Source: Pseudorhodoferax sp. Leaf265
GTDB lineage: Bacteria > Pseudomonadota > Gammaproteobacteria > Burkholderiales > Burkholderiaceae_C
Assembly (NCBI RefSeq): GCF_001422365.1
Contig: NZ_LMMT01000038.1
Location: 257,044 to 321,043, forward strand
DNA: 64,000 nucleotides
Reading direction: 5' to 3'
Shown here: positions 16,418 through 26,080 of the stretch, one piece after another
Position numbering within the stretch: position 1 is the first letter of the stretch
Layout: each line of letters starts with the position of its first letter
Made by a program: the position numbers and the translations under genes
Notes under the pieces: generated by a model
Database searches by the model: none
Told to the model about the DNA's origin: nothing
The model's input: only the letters and a program-made list of their open reading frames with translations

Positions 16418-17109
16418 GCATGACGCACCAAGTACCAGCCAACCCCTACGCCTGGCCCTACGACGCCAGCATGCGCCCCGACAACACGGCGCTGATCGTG
16501 ATCGACATGCAGACCGACTTCTGCGGCAAGGGTGGCTATGTGGACGTGATGGGCTACGACCTGTCGCTGACACAGGCGCCGATCCAGCCGATCAAGAAGC
16601 TGTTCGAGGTGCTGCGGCCCCTGGGCTACACCATCATCCACACGCGCGAGGGCCACCGGCCCGACCTGTCGGACCTGCCGGCCAACAAGCGCTGGCGCTC
16701 GCGCCAGATCGGCCAGGGCGGCCTGGGCATCGGCGACGCCGGGCCCTGCGGCCGCATCCTGGTGCGCGGCGAGCCGGGCTGGGAGATCATTCCCGAACTC
16801 GCGCCGCTGCCGGGCGAGGTGGTCATCGACAAGCCCGGCAAGGGCTCGTTCTACGCAACCGACCTGGAACTCGTGCTGCACACGCGCGGCATCTGCAACC
16901 TGGTCCTGGCCGGCATCACCACCGACGTGTGCGTGCACACCACCATGCGCGACGCCAACGACCGCGGCTTCGAGTGCCTGCTGCTGTCGGACTGCACGGC
17001 CGCCACCGACCCGGCCAACCACCAGGCCGCGCTGAACATGGTCACCATGCAGGGCGGGGTGTTCGGTGCGCATGCGACCTCGGCCGCACTCATCGAGGCC
17101 TTGTCATGA
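16414..17109 (+). CDS. biuH: Biuret amidohydrolase (isochorismatase-like cysteine hydrolase)
   Basis: Hydrolyses biuret to allophanate and ammonia. The 231-residue protein has the isochorismatase-fold triad Asp31 ([10 protein letters not shown]), Lys140 ([11 protein letters not shown]) and Cys173 ([11 protein letters not shown]), Lys-Cys spacing 33 as in the family. Stretches such as [55 protein letters not shown] and [17 protein letters not shown] closely resemble characterised BiuH from Rhizobium and Herbaspirillum. The allophanate produced would be used by the AtzF at 5159-6847. It overlaps both neighbours by ATGA. Confidence 0.87.
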   Translation: MSMTHQVPANPYAWPYDASMRPDNTALIVIDMQTDFCGKGGYVDVMGYDLSLTQAPIQPIKKLFEVLRPLGYTIIHTREGHRPDLSDLPANKRWRSRQIGQGGLGIGDAGPCGRILVRGEPGWEIIPELAPLPGEVVIDKPGKGSFYATDLELVLHTRGICNLVLAGITTDVCVHTTMRDANDRGFECLLLSDCTAATDPANHQAALNMVTMQGGVFGAHATSAALIEALS

Positions 17110-18677
17110 TCGCCCCGGTCAAGACGCCGTCCTCCGCCACGGGTGCGTTGGCGCTGGAGACCTACCAGCTCACCAAGCGCTTCGGCGCCTTCACGGCCAT
17201 GGACCACGTGAGCATGCGCGTGGAGGCGGGCAGCGTGCACGCCCTGCTGGGCGAGAACGGCGCGGGCAAGAGCACGCTGGTCAAGTGCGTGGCCGGCTTC
17301 CAGCAGGCCGAGGAGGGCGCCATCCTCATCGACGGCCGCGAGCGCGACATCGCGAACCCCATCGTTGCGCGGGCCCTGGGCATCGGCATGGTCTACCAGC
17401 ACTTCACGCTGGCGCCCGGCATGACGGTGGCCGAGAACCTGCTGCTGGCCGGCGGTGACACGCCGGCCGTGATCGACTGGAAGGCCAAGCGCGCCGAGCT
17501 CGAAGCCTTCCTCGCCACCACCCCGTTCCGGCTGGACCTGGACGCGCGGCCGGCCGAACTCGCGGCCGGCGAGAAGCAGAAGCTCGAACTGCTCAAGCAG
17601 CTGTACTTGAAGCCCCGCCTGCTGATCCTGGACGAGCCGACCTCGGTGCTCACGCCGCAGGAGGCCGACGAGGTGCTGGGCCATGTGCGCGCGTTCGCGC
17701 AGAGCGGGCAGTGCACGGTCCTCATCATCACGCACAAGTTCCGCGAGGTCATGGCCTACACCGACGCCGTGACCGTGCTGCGCCGGGGCAAGGCCGTGCA
17801 CCACTGCCGCGTGGCCGACACCGACCCGGCCCGGCTGGCCGCCGCGATGATGGGCGAGGCGGCGACACCGGCCGAGGTGTTGCACGCCGAGGCGGACACC
17901 GGCATGGCGCGCAGCCCCGTGCCGGCCGACGCCCGCGTGGCGCTCCAGCTGCAGGGTTTGAGCGCCATGGGCGACCGCGGCACCCTGGCCGTGCACGGCG
18001 TGGACCTCGCGGTCAGGAGCGGCGAGATCCTGGGCGTGGCCGGTGTCTCCGGCAACGGCCAGCGCGAACTCGTCGAGGCCCTGGTCGGCCAGCGCCCGCG
18101 CCATGCCGGCAGCGTGACCGTGATGGGCGAGCCCTATGCCGCGCGCCGCGCCGAGAACACGCGCCTGAAGCTGCGCAGCCTGCCCGAGGAGCCGCTGCGC
18201 AACGCCTGCGTGGGCGACCTGTCCGTGGCCGAGAACATGGCGCTGCGCGACTACGATGCGCCGCCCTTGTCGGCCGGCGGCTGGCTGCGCTTCGGCCAGT
18301 GGAAGAGCCGCGCGCGCGCCTGGATCCAGGAGTACGGCGTGAAGACCCAGGGCGAGGGCGCGCCGATCAAGAGCCTGTCGGGCGGCAACGTGCAGCGCGC
18401 CGTGCTGGCGCGCGAGCTGGCCGGCGACATCAATGTGCTGATCGCGGCCAACCCGGTGTTCGGCCTGGACTTCGCGGCCGTGCGCGAGATCCATGGCCGC
18501 ATCGTGCAGGTGCGCGACAAGGGCGGCGCCGTGCTGCTGGTCAGCGAGGACCTGGACGAACTGCTGGAGCTGTCGGACCGCATCGTGGTCATGAGCGAGG
18601 GCCGCATCGTCTACGAAACCCCTGCCGCAGGCGCCGAGCGCCAGGTGCTGGGCGCCCACATGGGAGGAGGCCACTGA
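17106..18677 (+). CDS. ABC transporter double ATPase, nucleoside/sugar (YufO) type
   Basis: A 523-residue protein with two tandem ATPase domains, serving the BMP-type importer encoded just upstream. Domain 1 has Walker [10 protein letters not shown] (residues 49-57), the LTPQEADEV region after Walker [12 protein letters not shown], and an atypical signature [12 protein letters not shown], as in this family. Domain 2 has the usual degenerate Walker [10 protein letters not shown] and signature [14 protein letters not shown]. Start ATG overlaps the biuH stop; its own stop shares one base with the next ATG. Confidence 0.9.
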   Translation: MIAPVKTPSSATGALALETYQLTKRFGAFTAMDHVSMRVEAGSVHALLGENGAGKSTLVKCVAGFQQAEEGAILIDGRERDIANPIVARALGIGMVYQHFTLAPGMTVAENLLLAGGDTPAVIDWKAKRAELEAFLATTPFRLDLDARPAELAAGEKQKLELLKQLYLKPRLLILDEPTSVLTPQEADEVLGHVRAFAQSGQCTVLIITHKFREVMAYTDAVTVLRRGKAVHHCRVADTDPARLAAAMMGEAATPAEVLHAEADTGMARSPVPADARVALQLQGLSAMGDRGTLAVHGVDLAVRSGEILGVAGVSGNGQRELVEALVGQRPRHAGSVTVMGEPYAARRAENTRLKLRSLPEEPLRNACVGDLSVAENMALRDYDAPPLSAGGWLRFGQWKSRARAWIQEYGVKTQGEGAPIKSLSGGNVQRAVLARELAGDINVLIAANPVFGLDFAAVREIHGRIVQVRDKGGAVLLVSEDLDELLELSDRIVVMSEGRIVYETPAAGAERQVLGAHMGGGH

Positions 18678-19372
18678 TGCAGAGCGATGTGCGCGAGATC
18701 CGCAGCCTGGCCGTGCAGGCCCGGCCCTTCGACTTCCCGTTCGATCTGGCCACCACGGCCTTGGTCATCATCGACATGCAGCGCGACTTCATCGAGCCCG
18801 GTGGCTTCGGCGCCAGCCTGGGCAACGATGTGTCGCTGCTCGAGGCCATCGTGCCGGCCTGCCGGCGCACACTGCAGGCCTGGCGCGCGGCCGGCGGCCT
18901 GGTGCTGCACACGCGCGAGGCGCACCGGCCCGACCTGCGCGACTGCCCGCCCGCCAAGCGCCTGCGCGGCAACCCCAGCCTGCGCATCGGCGATGTGGGG
19001 CCCATGGGCCGCGTGCTGGTCAGCGGCGAGCCGGGCGTGGAGATCATCCCGGCGCTGGCGCCGGTTCCGGGCGAGATCGTGGTCGACAAGCCGGGCAAGG
19101 GCATGTTCCACGGCACGCCCGTGCAGAACCTGCTGCAGCAGGCCGGCATCCGCTCGCTGGTGTTCATGGGCGTGACCACCGAGGTCTGCGTGCAGACCAG
19201 CATGCGCGAGGCCAACGACCGCGGCTACGAGTGCCTGGTGCTGGAGGATTGCACCGAGAGCTACTTTCCGCAGTTCAAGGCGGCGGCATTGGAGATGGTC
19301 CGTGCCCAGGGCGGCATCGTCGGCTGGACGGCCACCAGCGCGCAGCTGCTGGCGGCGCTGCATTCGGAGTAA
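18677..19372 (+). CDS. Second isochorismatase-family cysteine hydrolase (BiuH/TrtA-like)
   Basis: A 231-residue paralogue of the biuret hydrolase four genes downstream of the BMP gene. The triad is Asp33 ([10 protein letters not shown]), Lys138 ([10 protein letters not shown]) and Cys171 ([11 protein letters not shown]). It shares [26 protein letters not shown] and [16 protein letters not shown] with biuH but differs around the substrate pocket ([11 protein letters not shown] in place of [12 protein letters not shown]). Triuret hydrolase (TrtA) is a known close relative of BiuH that yields carboxybiuret, which would feed AtzEG; that role is inferred, not shown. Ureidoacrylate hydrolase (RutB) is a less likely alternative. 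Confidence 0.72.
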   Translation: MQSDVREIRSLAVQARPFDFPFDLATTALVIIDMQRDFIEPGGFGASLGNDVSLLEAIVPACRRTLQAWRAAGGLVLHTREAHRPDLRDCPPAKRLRGNPSLRIGDVGPMGRVLVSGEPGVEIIPALAPVPGEIVVDKPGKGMFHGTPVQNLLQQAGIRSLVFMGVTTEVCVQTSMREANDRGYECLVLEDCTESYFPQFKAAALEMVRAQGGIVGWTATSAQLLAALHSE

Positions 19373-19408
19373 GGTAGCGCCTTTCACCATCCAGGCTCCA
19401 CGCACTCC

Positions 19409-20137
19409 GTGCCTCCCAACGTTTCCAAGAAGCCCCCGGCCGCACAGGCCGCAGCCTTCCGTTCGCGCGCCGACGAGGTCTATGAACAGCTCAAGCGCGA
19501 CGTGGCCGACTTCCAGCTCGTGCCGGGCGACCGCTTCACCGAGAACGAGATCAGCGAGCGCCTGGGCGTGTCGCGCACGCCGGTGCGCCAGGCGCTGTTC
19601 CGGCTGCAGCAGGAGGGCTTCGTCGAGGTGCTGTTCCGCTCGGGCTGGCGCGTGCTGCCCTTCGACTTCGACCAGTTCGAGCAGCTCTACGACCTGCGCA
19701 TGGTGCTGGAGACCACGGCCATCCACCGGCTCTGCGAGGACGCGGTGCGGGTGGACCACGGTCTGCTCGATGCGCTGGCCGCGATCTGGCTGGTGCCACC
19801 GGCCGAGCGCAGCAGCGACATGGCCCGGGTCTCGCAATGGGACGAGGATTTCCACTGCCAGATCGTGGCGGCCGCCGGCAACGGCGAGATGGCTCGCGTG
19901 CACCGCGAGGTGACCGAGCGCATCCGCATCATCCGCCGGCTCGACTTCACGCAGCAGCTGCGCATCGACGCCACCTACGATGAGCACGCCAAGATCCTCA
20001 AGGCCGTGCAGCGCAAGCGCGGCGACCAGGCCGCGATGCTGATGCGCGCCCACATCGAGACCAGCCAGGCCGAGGTGCGCAAGATCACGCTGCACCAGGT
20101 GCACCTGGCGCGCCAGGGGGGCTACGGGCCGCGTTGA
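19409..20137 (+). CDS. GntR-family regulator, FCD (FadR) subfamily
   Basis: A 242-residue regulator. An N-terminal winged helix contains FTENEISERLGVSRTPVRQAL (about residues 43-63), and the FCD effector domain follows from about 90, with the LRMVLETTAI motif and metal-ligand-like Asp/His positions (WDEDFHCQIV, DEHAKILKAV). Start is a GTG at 19409, 36 bp after the cysteine hydrolase gene, so it probably belongs to the same transcript. FCD regulators usually repress and respond to a small acid; an intermediate such as carboxybiuret or allophanate is plausible. Palindromic operator candidates exist at both sigma-54 promoters of the island. Confidence 0.88.
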   Translation: MPPNVSKKPPAAQAAAFRSRADEVYEQLKRDVADFQLVPGDRFTENEISERLGVSRTPVRQALFRLQQEGFVEVLFRSGWRVLPFDFDQFEQLYDLRMVLETTAIHRLCEDAVRVDHGLLDALAAIWLVPPAERSSDMARVSQWDEDFHCQIVAAAGNGEMARVHREVTERIRIIRRLDFTQQLRIDATYDEHAKILKAVQRKRGDQAAMLMRAHIETSQAEVRKITLHQVHLARQGGYGPR

Positions 20138-20189
20138 GACCTGTGCCACGTGGGCGGACGGGGCTTGTCTGTCGGCCGCCCGGCCGGCG

Positions 20190-21074
20190 CTAGAGCGCCT
20201 GGATCTCGCGGACCAGCAAGTCCTTCATGAGCTGCACCCGCATCGGCTGCCGGCGGCGCCGCGGATGGACCAGCCAGGCGTGCTGTGCCGGCCCGCTCCA
20301 CTCGGGCAGCAGGCGCACCAGTTCTCCGCGCTGGAGCAGGGCGTTGACCATCCAGCAGGGCTGGAACGCGATGCCGGCGCCCTCGCGCACCGCGTCCAGC
20401 AGCGCAACCGCGTGGTTGACGCGGTAGCGCGTGCTGACCGGCAGGTCCACCCGGTCGCCGCCGCGGCTGAGCGTCACCACGCCGTCGTTCCATCCCGGGT
20501 AGCGCAAGAAGCTGTGGCGGGCCAGGTCCTCCAGGGCTTCGGGCCGGCCGTGGCGTTCCACGTAGCCGGGCGAGGCGACGATGTAGCGCGGCCAGCTGGC
20601 CAGCGCGCGCGCCACCAGGTCGGGCGGCAGGGGCCCGCCGATGCGCACGGTGAGGTCGAAGCGTTCCTCCACCGGGTCGACGAAACGGTCTTCCAGCACC
20701 AGGTCGATCTGCAGTTCGGGGTACTGCCGCAGCGTGCGCAGTATCAGCGGGTGGAGCCGGAGTTCGCCCAGCGCCACGGGCGCCGCGATGCGCACCAGGC
20801 CGCGCGGCTCGCGCGTGCGTTGGTCGAGGTCGGCGACGGCCTCCTCGTAGTCCTCGAGCAGGCGCCGCGCGCTGTCGGCAAAGCGCAGCCCTTCCTCGGT
20901 CAGCGCAGCGCGTGCGGGCCCGCGCTCGAGCAGTTGCACACCGAGCGCGGCCTCCAGGGCCGCGATCAGCTTGCTCGCCGTGGGTTGGGTGGTGGAGAGC
21001 GAGCGGGCTGCCGCCGACAGGCTGCCCAGCTCGGCGACCCTCACGAACATGTGCATGGCGCGCAGCCGGTCCAT
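20190..21074 (-). CDS. LysR-family transcriptional regulator (AaeR/DmlR-like)
   Basis: A 294-residue LysR-type regulator of the CrgA/DmlR-like subgroup. The helix-turn-helix reads ELGSLSAAARSLSTTQPTASKLIAALE (residues 14-40), and the effector domain contains REPRGLVRIAAPVALGELRLHP and YPELQIDLVLEDRFVDPVEERFDL. The C-terminus is unusually basic (HPRRRRQPMRVQ). It is divergent from the SGNH esterase gene across 76 bp that hold a small dyad at 21077-21093, so it may regulate that gene as well as itself. Confidence 0.9.
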   Translation of the reverse strand: MDRLRAMHMFVRVAELGSLSAAARSLSTTQPTASKLIAALEAALGVQLLERGPARAALTEEGLRFADSARRLLEDYEEAVADLDQRTREPRGLVRIAAPVALGELRLHPLILRTLRQYPELQIDLVLEDRFVDPVEERFDLTVRIGGPLPPDLVARALASWPRYIVASPGYVERHGRPEALEDLARHSFLRYPGWNDGVVTLSRGGDRVDLPVSTRYRVNHAVALLDAVREGAGIAFQPCWMVNALLQRGELVRLLPEWSGPAQHAWLVHPRRRRQPMRVQLMKDLLVREIQAL

Positions 21075-21076
21075 GG

Positions 21077-21093
21077 CATTCCAGTTTTGAATG
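21077..21093. promoter_or_regulatory. Small dyad in the LysR/esterase divergent region
   Basis: CATTC (21077-21081) and GAATG (21089-21093) form a 5-bp inverted repeat with a 7-bp centre immediately upstream of the LysR start codon. The position suits an autoregulatory LysR site. Short arms make this tentative. Confidence 0.3.
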
Positions 21094-21150
21094 GAGAGGC
21101 TTCCACTTTGCCATCTTCTCAATGCGGATGGCATTGGCGACAGTGGCGGC

Positions 21151-22398
21151 ATGCAACGCCTCAAGACGCTTTTCCTTGCCGCCCCGCTCGCGGCGCTGCT
21201 GAGCTTGCCGGTCGCGGCGGCGCCGCCGCGGCCATGGCAGCCCACCTGGTTCTCTGCCGCCCAGCCCGTGTGGGGCGAGGGTTGGGTCGTTCCGCTCGGG
21301 ATGCCAGCCAGCCTGCGCGACATGACGCTGCGCCAGTCGCTGCGCAGCAGCCTGGGCGGCGGGCGTGTCCGGCTCGTCGTCAGCAACGAATACGGCCGTG
21401 CGCCGCTCACGCTGGGGGCGGTGGCTCTGCGCCAGGACGGCGCCGGGCCGGCCCGCGCGGTCCGTTTCCAGGGGCGGGATGGCACGGTCGTTCCCGCCGG
21501 TGCACGGGTGGTCAGCGACCCGCTCGCGCTGTCCGTCGCGGCCGGCGAGCGCCTGCAGGTCGACCTCCATCTGCCGCAGGCCACCGCGACCGCGGGCTTC
21601 CACTGGGATGCGCAGGAGCAGACGCTGCTGCTGCAGGGCAATGCCGTGGGACGCCGCACGGCCCCGGTCCTGCAGGTCCTGCAAACCCGCGCCTTCGTCT
21701 CCGGCCTGTGGGTCGACACCGGGCAGGCACCGGCGACCGTGGTCGCGCTCGGCGACTCCATCACCGACGGCAACGGCTCGGGCGTTGGCACGGACCAGCG
21801 CTGGCCCGACCACCTGTCGCGGCGCCTGGCGCAGCGCGGCGTCGCCGTGCTCAACGCCGGCATCGCCGGCAACCGCCTGCTGCACGGTGGCTGGGGCGAC
21901 AGCGCGCTGGCCCGGCTGGAGCGCGATGGGCTGGGCCACCCCGGCGTGCGCGCCATCGTGGTGCTGCTCGGCACCAACGACATCGGCTTTCCCGGCAGCC
22001 CGTTCGCGCCGGCCGAGGCGCCGGCCGCGCTGGCCGAACTGCAGGCCGGTCTGCGGCAGCTGGTCACGCAGGCGCATGCGCGTGGTGTGCGCGTGATGGC
22101 CGGCACCGTGCCGCCGTTCGAGCAAGCGCTGCAGGGCACGCCGCTGCAGGGACACCACAGCCCAGCCAAGGAGGCGCAGCGCGCGGCGCTGAACGCGTGG
22201 ATCCGCCAGGCGGGCGTGTTCGATGCCGTGGTCGATTTCGACGCCGTGCTGCGCGACCCTGCGCATCCCACCCGGCTGGCGCCGGCGCTGGATTCGGGCG
22301 ACCACCTGCACCCGGGCGACGCCGGCTACCGGCGCATGGCCGAGGCGATCGACCTGGACGCCTTGCTCGGGACGTCCGCCGAAGGGGCGCGGCCATGA
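21151..22398 (+). CDS. Secreted SGNH/GDSL-family esterase
   Basis: A 415-residue exported hydrolase with a signal peptide (residues 1-23, cleavage near VAAAP). After an N-terminal beta-rich domain of about 170 residues comes the SGNH core: Ser203 in ALGDSITDG, Gly240/Asn241 region in NAGIAGNRLL, Asn276 in LLGTNDIG, and Asp384/His387 in SGDHLHPGDAGY. All catalytic blocks are present, so it should be active on an ester or acyl-sugar, for example an acetylated polysaccharide. ATG 21151 is chosen because it starts the signal peptide. Convergent with xth, 27 bp apart. Confidence 0.85.
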   Translation: MQRLKTLFLAAPLAALLSLPVAAAPPRPWQPTWFSAAQPVWGEGWVVPLGMPASLRDMTLRQSLRSSLGGGRVRLVVSNEYGRAPLTLGAVALRQDGAGPARAVRFQGRDGTVVPAGARVVSDPLALSVAAGERLQVDLHLPQATATAGFHWDAQEQTLLLQGNAVGRRTAPVLQVLQTRAFVSGLWVDTGQAPATVVALGDSITDGNGSGVGTDQRWPDHLSRRLAQRGVAVLNAGIAGNRLLHGGWGDSALARLERDGLGHPGVRAIVVLLGTNDIGFPGSPFAPAEAPAALAELQAGLRQLVTQAHARGVRVMAGTVPPFEQALQGTPLQGHHSPAKEAQRAALNAWIRQAGVFDAVVDFDAVLRDPAHPTRLAPALDSGDHLHPGDAGYRRMAEAIDLDALLGTSAEGARP

Positions 22399-22425
22399 GC
22401 AGGCCCGCGCGGGACCGTCAGCGGG

Positions 22426-23217
22426 CTACAGCGTGAAGTCGTAGTCGATGGTCAGCGGCGCATGGTCGGAGAACCGCTGGTCCTTGAACACCGCGGCGCT
22501 GCGCGCGTGCGCGGCCATGGCGGGCGTGGCCAGGTGGTAATCCAGCCGCCACCCCACGTTGTTGGCCCAGGCCTGGCCGCGGTTGCTCCACCACGTGTAG
22601 CACTCGCTGGTGGTCTCGGGGTGCAGCCGGCGGTAGACGTCGACCACGCCGGTCTCGGACAGCAGCTTGCCCATCCAGGCACGCTCCTCGGGCAGGAAGC
22701 CGCTGTTCTTCTGGTTGCTGCGCCAGTTCTTGAGGTCGATGGGCTGGTGCGCGATGTTGATGTCGCCGCACAGGATGAATTCGCGCTCCTGCTTCAGCGC
22801 GACCAGGTAGGGGTCGAACAGGTCCAGGAAGCGGAACTTGGCGGCCTGGCGTTCCTCGCCCGAGGAGCCGCTCGGGAAGTAGCAGCTGATCACCGAGAGC
22901 TTGCGGGCCGGCGTGTCGAAGCGCAGCTCGATGTAGCGGCCTTCGTCGTCGAACTCCGGTGCGCCGAAGCCGATCCGCACGTCGCTCGGTGCATGCCGGC
23001 TGTAGATCCCGACGCCCGAATAGCCCTTCTTCTGCGCGAAGTGGAAGTAGCCTTGCATCCCGGCGAGCTGCTCGAAGCGACCCTGCACGTCGGGCAGCTG
23101 GGCCTTGACCTCCTGTACACAAATACAATCCGGGCCCGTTGCCGAGATCCAGGCTTCGACGCCCTTGGTGGTGGCCGAACGGATGCCGTTGAGATTCAGG
23201 CTGGTCAACTTGAACAA
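22426..23217 (-). CDS. xth: Exodeoxyribonuclease III
   Basis: AP endonuclease and 3' exonuclease of base excision repair, 263 residues. Motifs are LNLNGIRSA (Asn metal ligand), VQEVKAQ (catalytic Glu), [18 protein letters not shown] (Asp/Asn pair), and the C-terminal WRLDYHLAT and [13 protein letters not shown] with the catalytic His. TTG at 23217 is taken as start because GGGAG lies just upstream; an in-frame ATG at 23229 is possible but would overlap the pyrE start codon and lacks a ribosome-binding site. Confidence 0.88.
   Translation of the reverse strand: MFKLTSLNLNGIRSATTKGVEAWISATGPDCICVQEVKAQLPDVQGRFEQLAGMQGYFHFAQKKGYSGVGIYSRHAPSDVRIGFGAPEFDDEGRYIELRFDTPARKLSVISCYFPSGSSGEERQAAKFRFLDLFDPYLVALKQEREFILCGDINIAHQPIDLKNWRSNQKNSGFLPEERAWMGKLLSETGVVDVYRRLHPETTSECYTWWSNRGQAWANNVGWRLDYHLATPAMAAHARSAAVFKDQRFSDHAPLTIDYDFTL
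23124..23129 (+). promoter_or_regulatory. Candidate -10 box for pyrE
   Basis: TACAAT stands out in an AT-richer patch inside the 5' part of xth, about 100 bp before pyrE. TTGACC at 23105-23110 is nearby but the 13-bp spacing is short, so the -35 element is uncertain. Confidence 0.35.
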
Positions 23218-23227
23218 GGAAGCTCCC

Positions 23228-23944
23228 ATGGTGGAACACAAGGTCGGCGCAGCGGATGCCGGCCAGAACGATCGATTGGCCCAGGACTTCGTGCGCTTCG
23301 CGGTCGAGGCCGGTGTGCTGCGCTTCGGGGAGTTCAAGACCAAGGCGGGCCGCATGAGCCCGTACTTCTTCAACGCAGGCCTGTTCGACGACGGCGTCAA
23401 GCTGGCCCGGCTCGCGGAATTCTATGCCTCGGCCCTGGAGGCCAGCGGCACCGAGTTCGACATGGTGTTCGGCCCGGCCTACAAGGGCATTCCGTTGGCC
23501 GCGGCGCTGGCCGTGGAGTTCGCGCGGCGTGGCCGCAACCTGCCGTTCGCCTACAACCGCAAGGAAGCCAAGGACCATGGCGAAGGCGGCACGCTGGTCG
23601 GCGCGCCGCTCAAGGGCCGTGTGCTGGTGGTGGACGACGTGATGTCGGCCGGCACCGCGGTGCGCGAGTCCATCGCGCTGATCCGCGCCGCCGGTGCCTC
23701 GCCGCACGCCGTGGTCATCGCGCTGGACCGCCAGGAGATGGCGACCGAGGACGGCCGCGACGTGCCGCACAGCGCCGTGCAGTACGTGCGTCGCCAGCTG
23801 GGCCTGCAGGTCTGCGCCATCGCGCGGCTCGAAGACCTGCTGCAGTACCTGGCCGGCGGCAGCCAGGCCGCATTGGCCGAGCACCATGGCCGCGTGCTGG
23901 CCTACCGCCAGCGCTACGGCGTGCAGGAGGGCGCCGGCTCGTGA
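23228..23944 (+). CDS. pyrE: Orotate phosphoribosyltransferase
   Basis: Converts orotate and PRPP to orotidine 5'-phosphate in pyrimidine synthesis. The 238-residue protein has the PRPP-binding motif [17 protein letters not shown] (about residues 137-153), [10 protein letters not shown] near 48, and the catalytic loop [10 protein letters not shown] (about 116-125). Ribosome-binding site AAGGAAG lies at 23215-23221. Its start region is shared with the divergent xth gene, and its stop overlaps the next gene's GTG. Confidence 0.95.
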   Translation: MVEHKVGAADAGQNDRLAQDFVRFAVEAGVLRFGEFKTKAGRMSPYFFNAGLFDDGVKLARLAEFYASALEASGTEFDMVFGPAYKGIPLAAALAVEFARRGRNLPFAYNRKEAKDHGEGGTLVGAPLKGRVLVVDDVMSAGTAVRESIALIRAAGASPHAVVIALDRQEMATEDGRDVPHSAVQYVRRQLGLQVCAIARLEDLLQYLAGGSQAALAEHHGRVLAYRQRYGVQEGAGS

Positions 23945-24585
23945 CCGGTGTGTGCACCCGCGTGGCGCTCGGCCTGCTCGCAGCAGGTTGGGCCGTGCTG
24001 GTGCAGGCGCAGGGCATCTACACCTGCGTGGACGGGCAGGGCCGGCGCATCACCTCGGACCGGCCGATCCGGGAATGCATCGACCGCGTGCAGAAGGAGC
24101 TCAATCCCAGCGGCAGCCTGCGGCGCGAGGTCGGCCCCTCCCTCACGGCCAGCGAGCGGGCGCAGATCGAGGCGCGCGAACGCAAGGCCGCCGAGGAGCA
24201 GTCCCGCAACAACGAAGAGATCCGCCGCAGCCGCGCGATGCTGTCGCGCTACCGCGACCAGGCGGCCCATGATCGCGCGCGCGCCGACGCGCTGGCTCCC
24301 GTCGACGGGGTGCTGGCGCTGGCCCAGCAGCGCATGCAGGCGCTCGACAAGCAGCGCCAGCTGCTGGACCGGGAGCTGGAGTTCTATCCCAACACCCCAC
24401 CCGAGAAGCTGCCGCCCAGGCTGCGCAGCCTGCTCGACGAGCACCAGGCCAGCGTGGCCGCGCAGCAGGGCGTGATCGCCGAGCAGGAGGCCGAGCGCAA
24501 GCGCGTGAACGAGCGCTACGACGAGGAGCTTGCGCGGCTGCGCGTGCTGTGGGCCGAGCAGGCGCAGCCTGGCCGGCCGCGCTGA
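23941..24585 (+). CDS. Exported DUF4124-domain coiled-coil protein
   Basis: A 214-residue protein of unknown function. A signal peptide (about residues 1-24) is followed by a DUF4124-type segment, [19 protein letters not shown], with two cysteines, and then a long charged alpha-helical region (residues 60-205) likely to form a coiled coil. GTG 23941 is used; it overlaps the pyrE stop as GTGA, which supports both start and co-translation. Its stop is 3 bp from the gatB stop on the other strand. Confidence 0.8.
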   Translation: MTGVCTRVALGLLAAGWAVLVQAQGIYTCVDGQGRRITSDRPIRECIDRVQKELNPSGSLRREVGPSLTASERAQIEARERKAAEEQSRNNEEIRRSRAMLSRYRDQAAHDRARADALAPVDGVLALAQQRMQALDKQRQLLDRELEFYPNTPPEKLPPRLRSLLDEHQASVAAQQGVIAEQEAERKRVNERYDEELARLRVLWAEQAQPGRPR

Positions 24586-24588
24586 GGC

Positions 24589-26079
24589 TCAGCCTTCCAG
24601 CTTCTTGCGCAAGAGCGCGTTGACCTGGGCCGGGTTGGCCTTGCCCTTGCTCGCCTTCATGGCCTGGCCGACCAGCGCGTTGAAGGCCTTGTCCTTGCCG
24701 GCCTTGAACTGCGCCACGTTGTCGGGGTTGGCGGCGATGACCTCGTCGAGGATCTTGTCCAGTGCGCCGTCGTCGTTCATCTGCTTGAGGCCCTTGGCCT
24801 CGATGACGGCGTCCACGTCCTGGCCTTCACCGGTCCACAGCGCGTCGAACACCTGGCGCGCCGCGTTGTTGGAGATGGTGTTGTCGGCGATGCGGCCCAG
24901 CAGCGCGGCCAGCTGCGCGGCCGAGACCGGTGCCTGGTCGATGCCCAGCTCGCCCGCGTTGAGGCGGCGCGAGATCTCGCCCATGACCCAGTTGCTGGCC
25001 AGCTTGGCCTGGCCGCTGGCCTTCGCGGCCTGCTCGAAGTAGGCCGCGGTGGCCTTGCTTGCGGTCAGCTGCGTGGCGTCGTAGGCCGGCAGGCCGTAGT
25101 CGGCCACGAAGCGCTGGGCCATGGCGCGCGGCAGCTCGGGCATCTCGCCGCGCACCTGCTCGACCCACTCGGGTGCGATCACGAGCGGCGGCAGGTCCGG
25201 GTCGGGGAAGTAGCGGTAGTCGGCCGCGTCTTCCTTGGTGCGCATGGCGCGCGTCTCGCCCGTGTCGGGGTCGAACAGCACGGTGGCCTGCTGGATCGCC
25301 AGGCCGTCCTCGATCTGCTCGATCTGCCAGCGGATCTCGAAATCGATGGCCTGCTGCATGAACTTGAAGCTGTTCAGGTTCTTGATCTCGCGCCGCGTGC
25401 CCAGCTTGTCGCCGGGCTTGCGCACCGAGACGTTGGCGTCGCAGCGGAAGCTGCCTTCCTGCATGTTGCCGTCGCAGATGCCGATCCAGGTGACGATCTT
25501 GTGCAGCTCCTTGGCGTAGGCCACGGCCTCGGCCGAGGAGCGGATGTCGGGCTCGGTCACGATCTCCAGCAGCGGCGTGCCGGCGCGGTTCAGGTCGATG
25601 CCCGATTGGCCGATGAAGTCCTCGTGCAGCGACTTGCCCGCGTCTTCCTCCAGATGCGCGCGCACCAGCCGCACGGTCTTGTGCTCGTCGCCGAGGTAGA
25701 AGCTGACCGTGCCGCCCTGCACGACCGGGATCTCGTACTGGCTGATCTGGTAGCCCTTGGGCAGGTCGGGGTAGAAGTAGTTCTTGCGCGCGAAGATGCT
25801 GCGCGGCGCAATCGTCGAGCCCAGCGCCAGGCCGAGCCGGATGGCGCGCTCGACCGCGCCCTTGTTCATGACGGGCAGCGTGCCGGGCAGGGCCAGGTCC
25901 ACGGCGCAGGCCTGGGTGTTGGGCTCGGCGCCGAAGGCGGTGGACGCGCGGCTGAAGATCTTGCTGGCGGTGGACAGCTGGGCGTGGGTCTCGAAGCCGA
26001 TGATGACCTCATAGCCCTGCACCAGCGGGCCCGTGGGGCGGCCGGCCTGTGCGGCCTCGAATGCGTTGGTTTCGCTCAT
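24589..26079 (-). CDS. gatB: Aspartyl/glutamyl-tRNA amidotransferase subunit B
   Basis: Kinase-like subunit of GatCAB, which phosphorylates and amidates Glu-tRNA(Gln) or Asp-tRNA(Asn). The 496-residue protein shows [44 protein letters not shown], and RCDANVSVR with the metal-binding region, followed by the GatB tail domain (YqeY-like) ending ALLRKKLEG. It lies 1 bp after gatA and is the last gene of gatCAB. Confidence 0.97.
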   Translation of the reverse strand: MSETNAFEAAQAGRPTGPLVQGYEVIIGFETHAQLSTASKIFSRASTAFGAEPNTQACAVDLALPGTLPVMNKGAVERAIRLGLALGSTIAPRSIFARKNYFYPDLPKGYQISQYEIPVVQGGTVSFYLGDEHKTVRLVRAHLEEDAGKSLHEDFIGQSGIDLNRAGTPLLEIVTEPDIRSSAEAVAYAKELHKIVTWIGICDGNMQEGSFRCDANVSVRKPGDKLGTRREIKNLNSFKFMQQAIDFEIRWQIEQIEDGLAIQQATVLFDPDTGETRAMRTKEDAADYRYFPDPDLPPLVIAPEWVEQVRGEMPELPRAMAQRFVADYGLPAYDATQLTASKATAAYFEQAAKASGQAKLASNWVMGEISRRLNAGELGIDQAPVSAAQLAALLGRIADNTISNNAARQVFDALWTGEGQDVDAVIEAKGLKQMNDDGALDKILDEVIAANPDNVAQFKAGKDKAFNALVGQAMKASKGKANPAQVNALLRKKLEG

Positions 26080-26080
26080 G

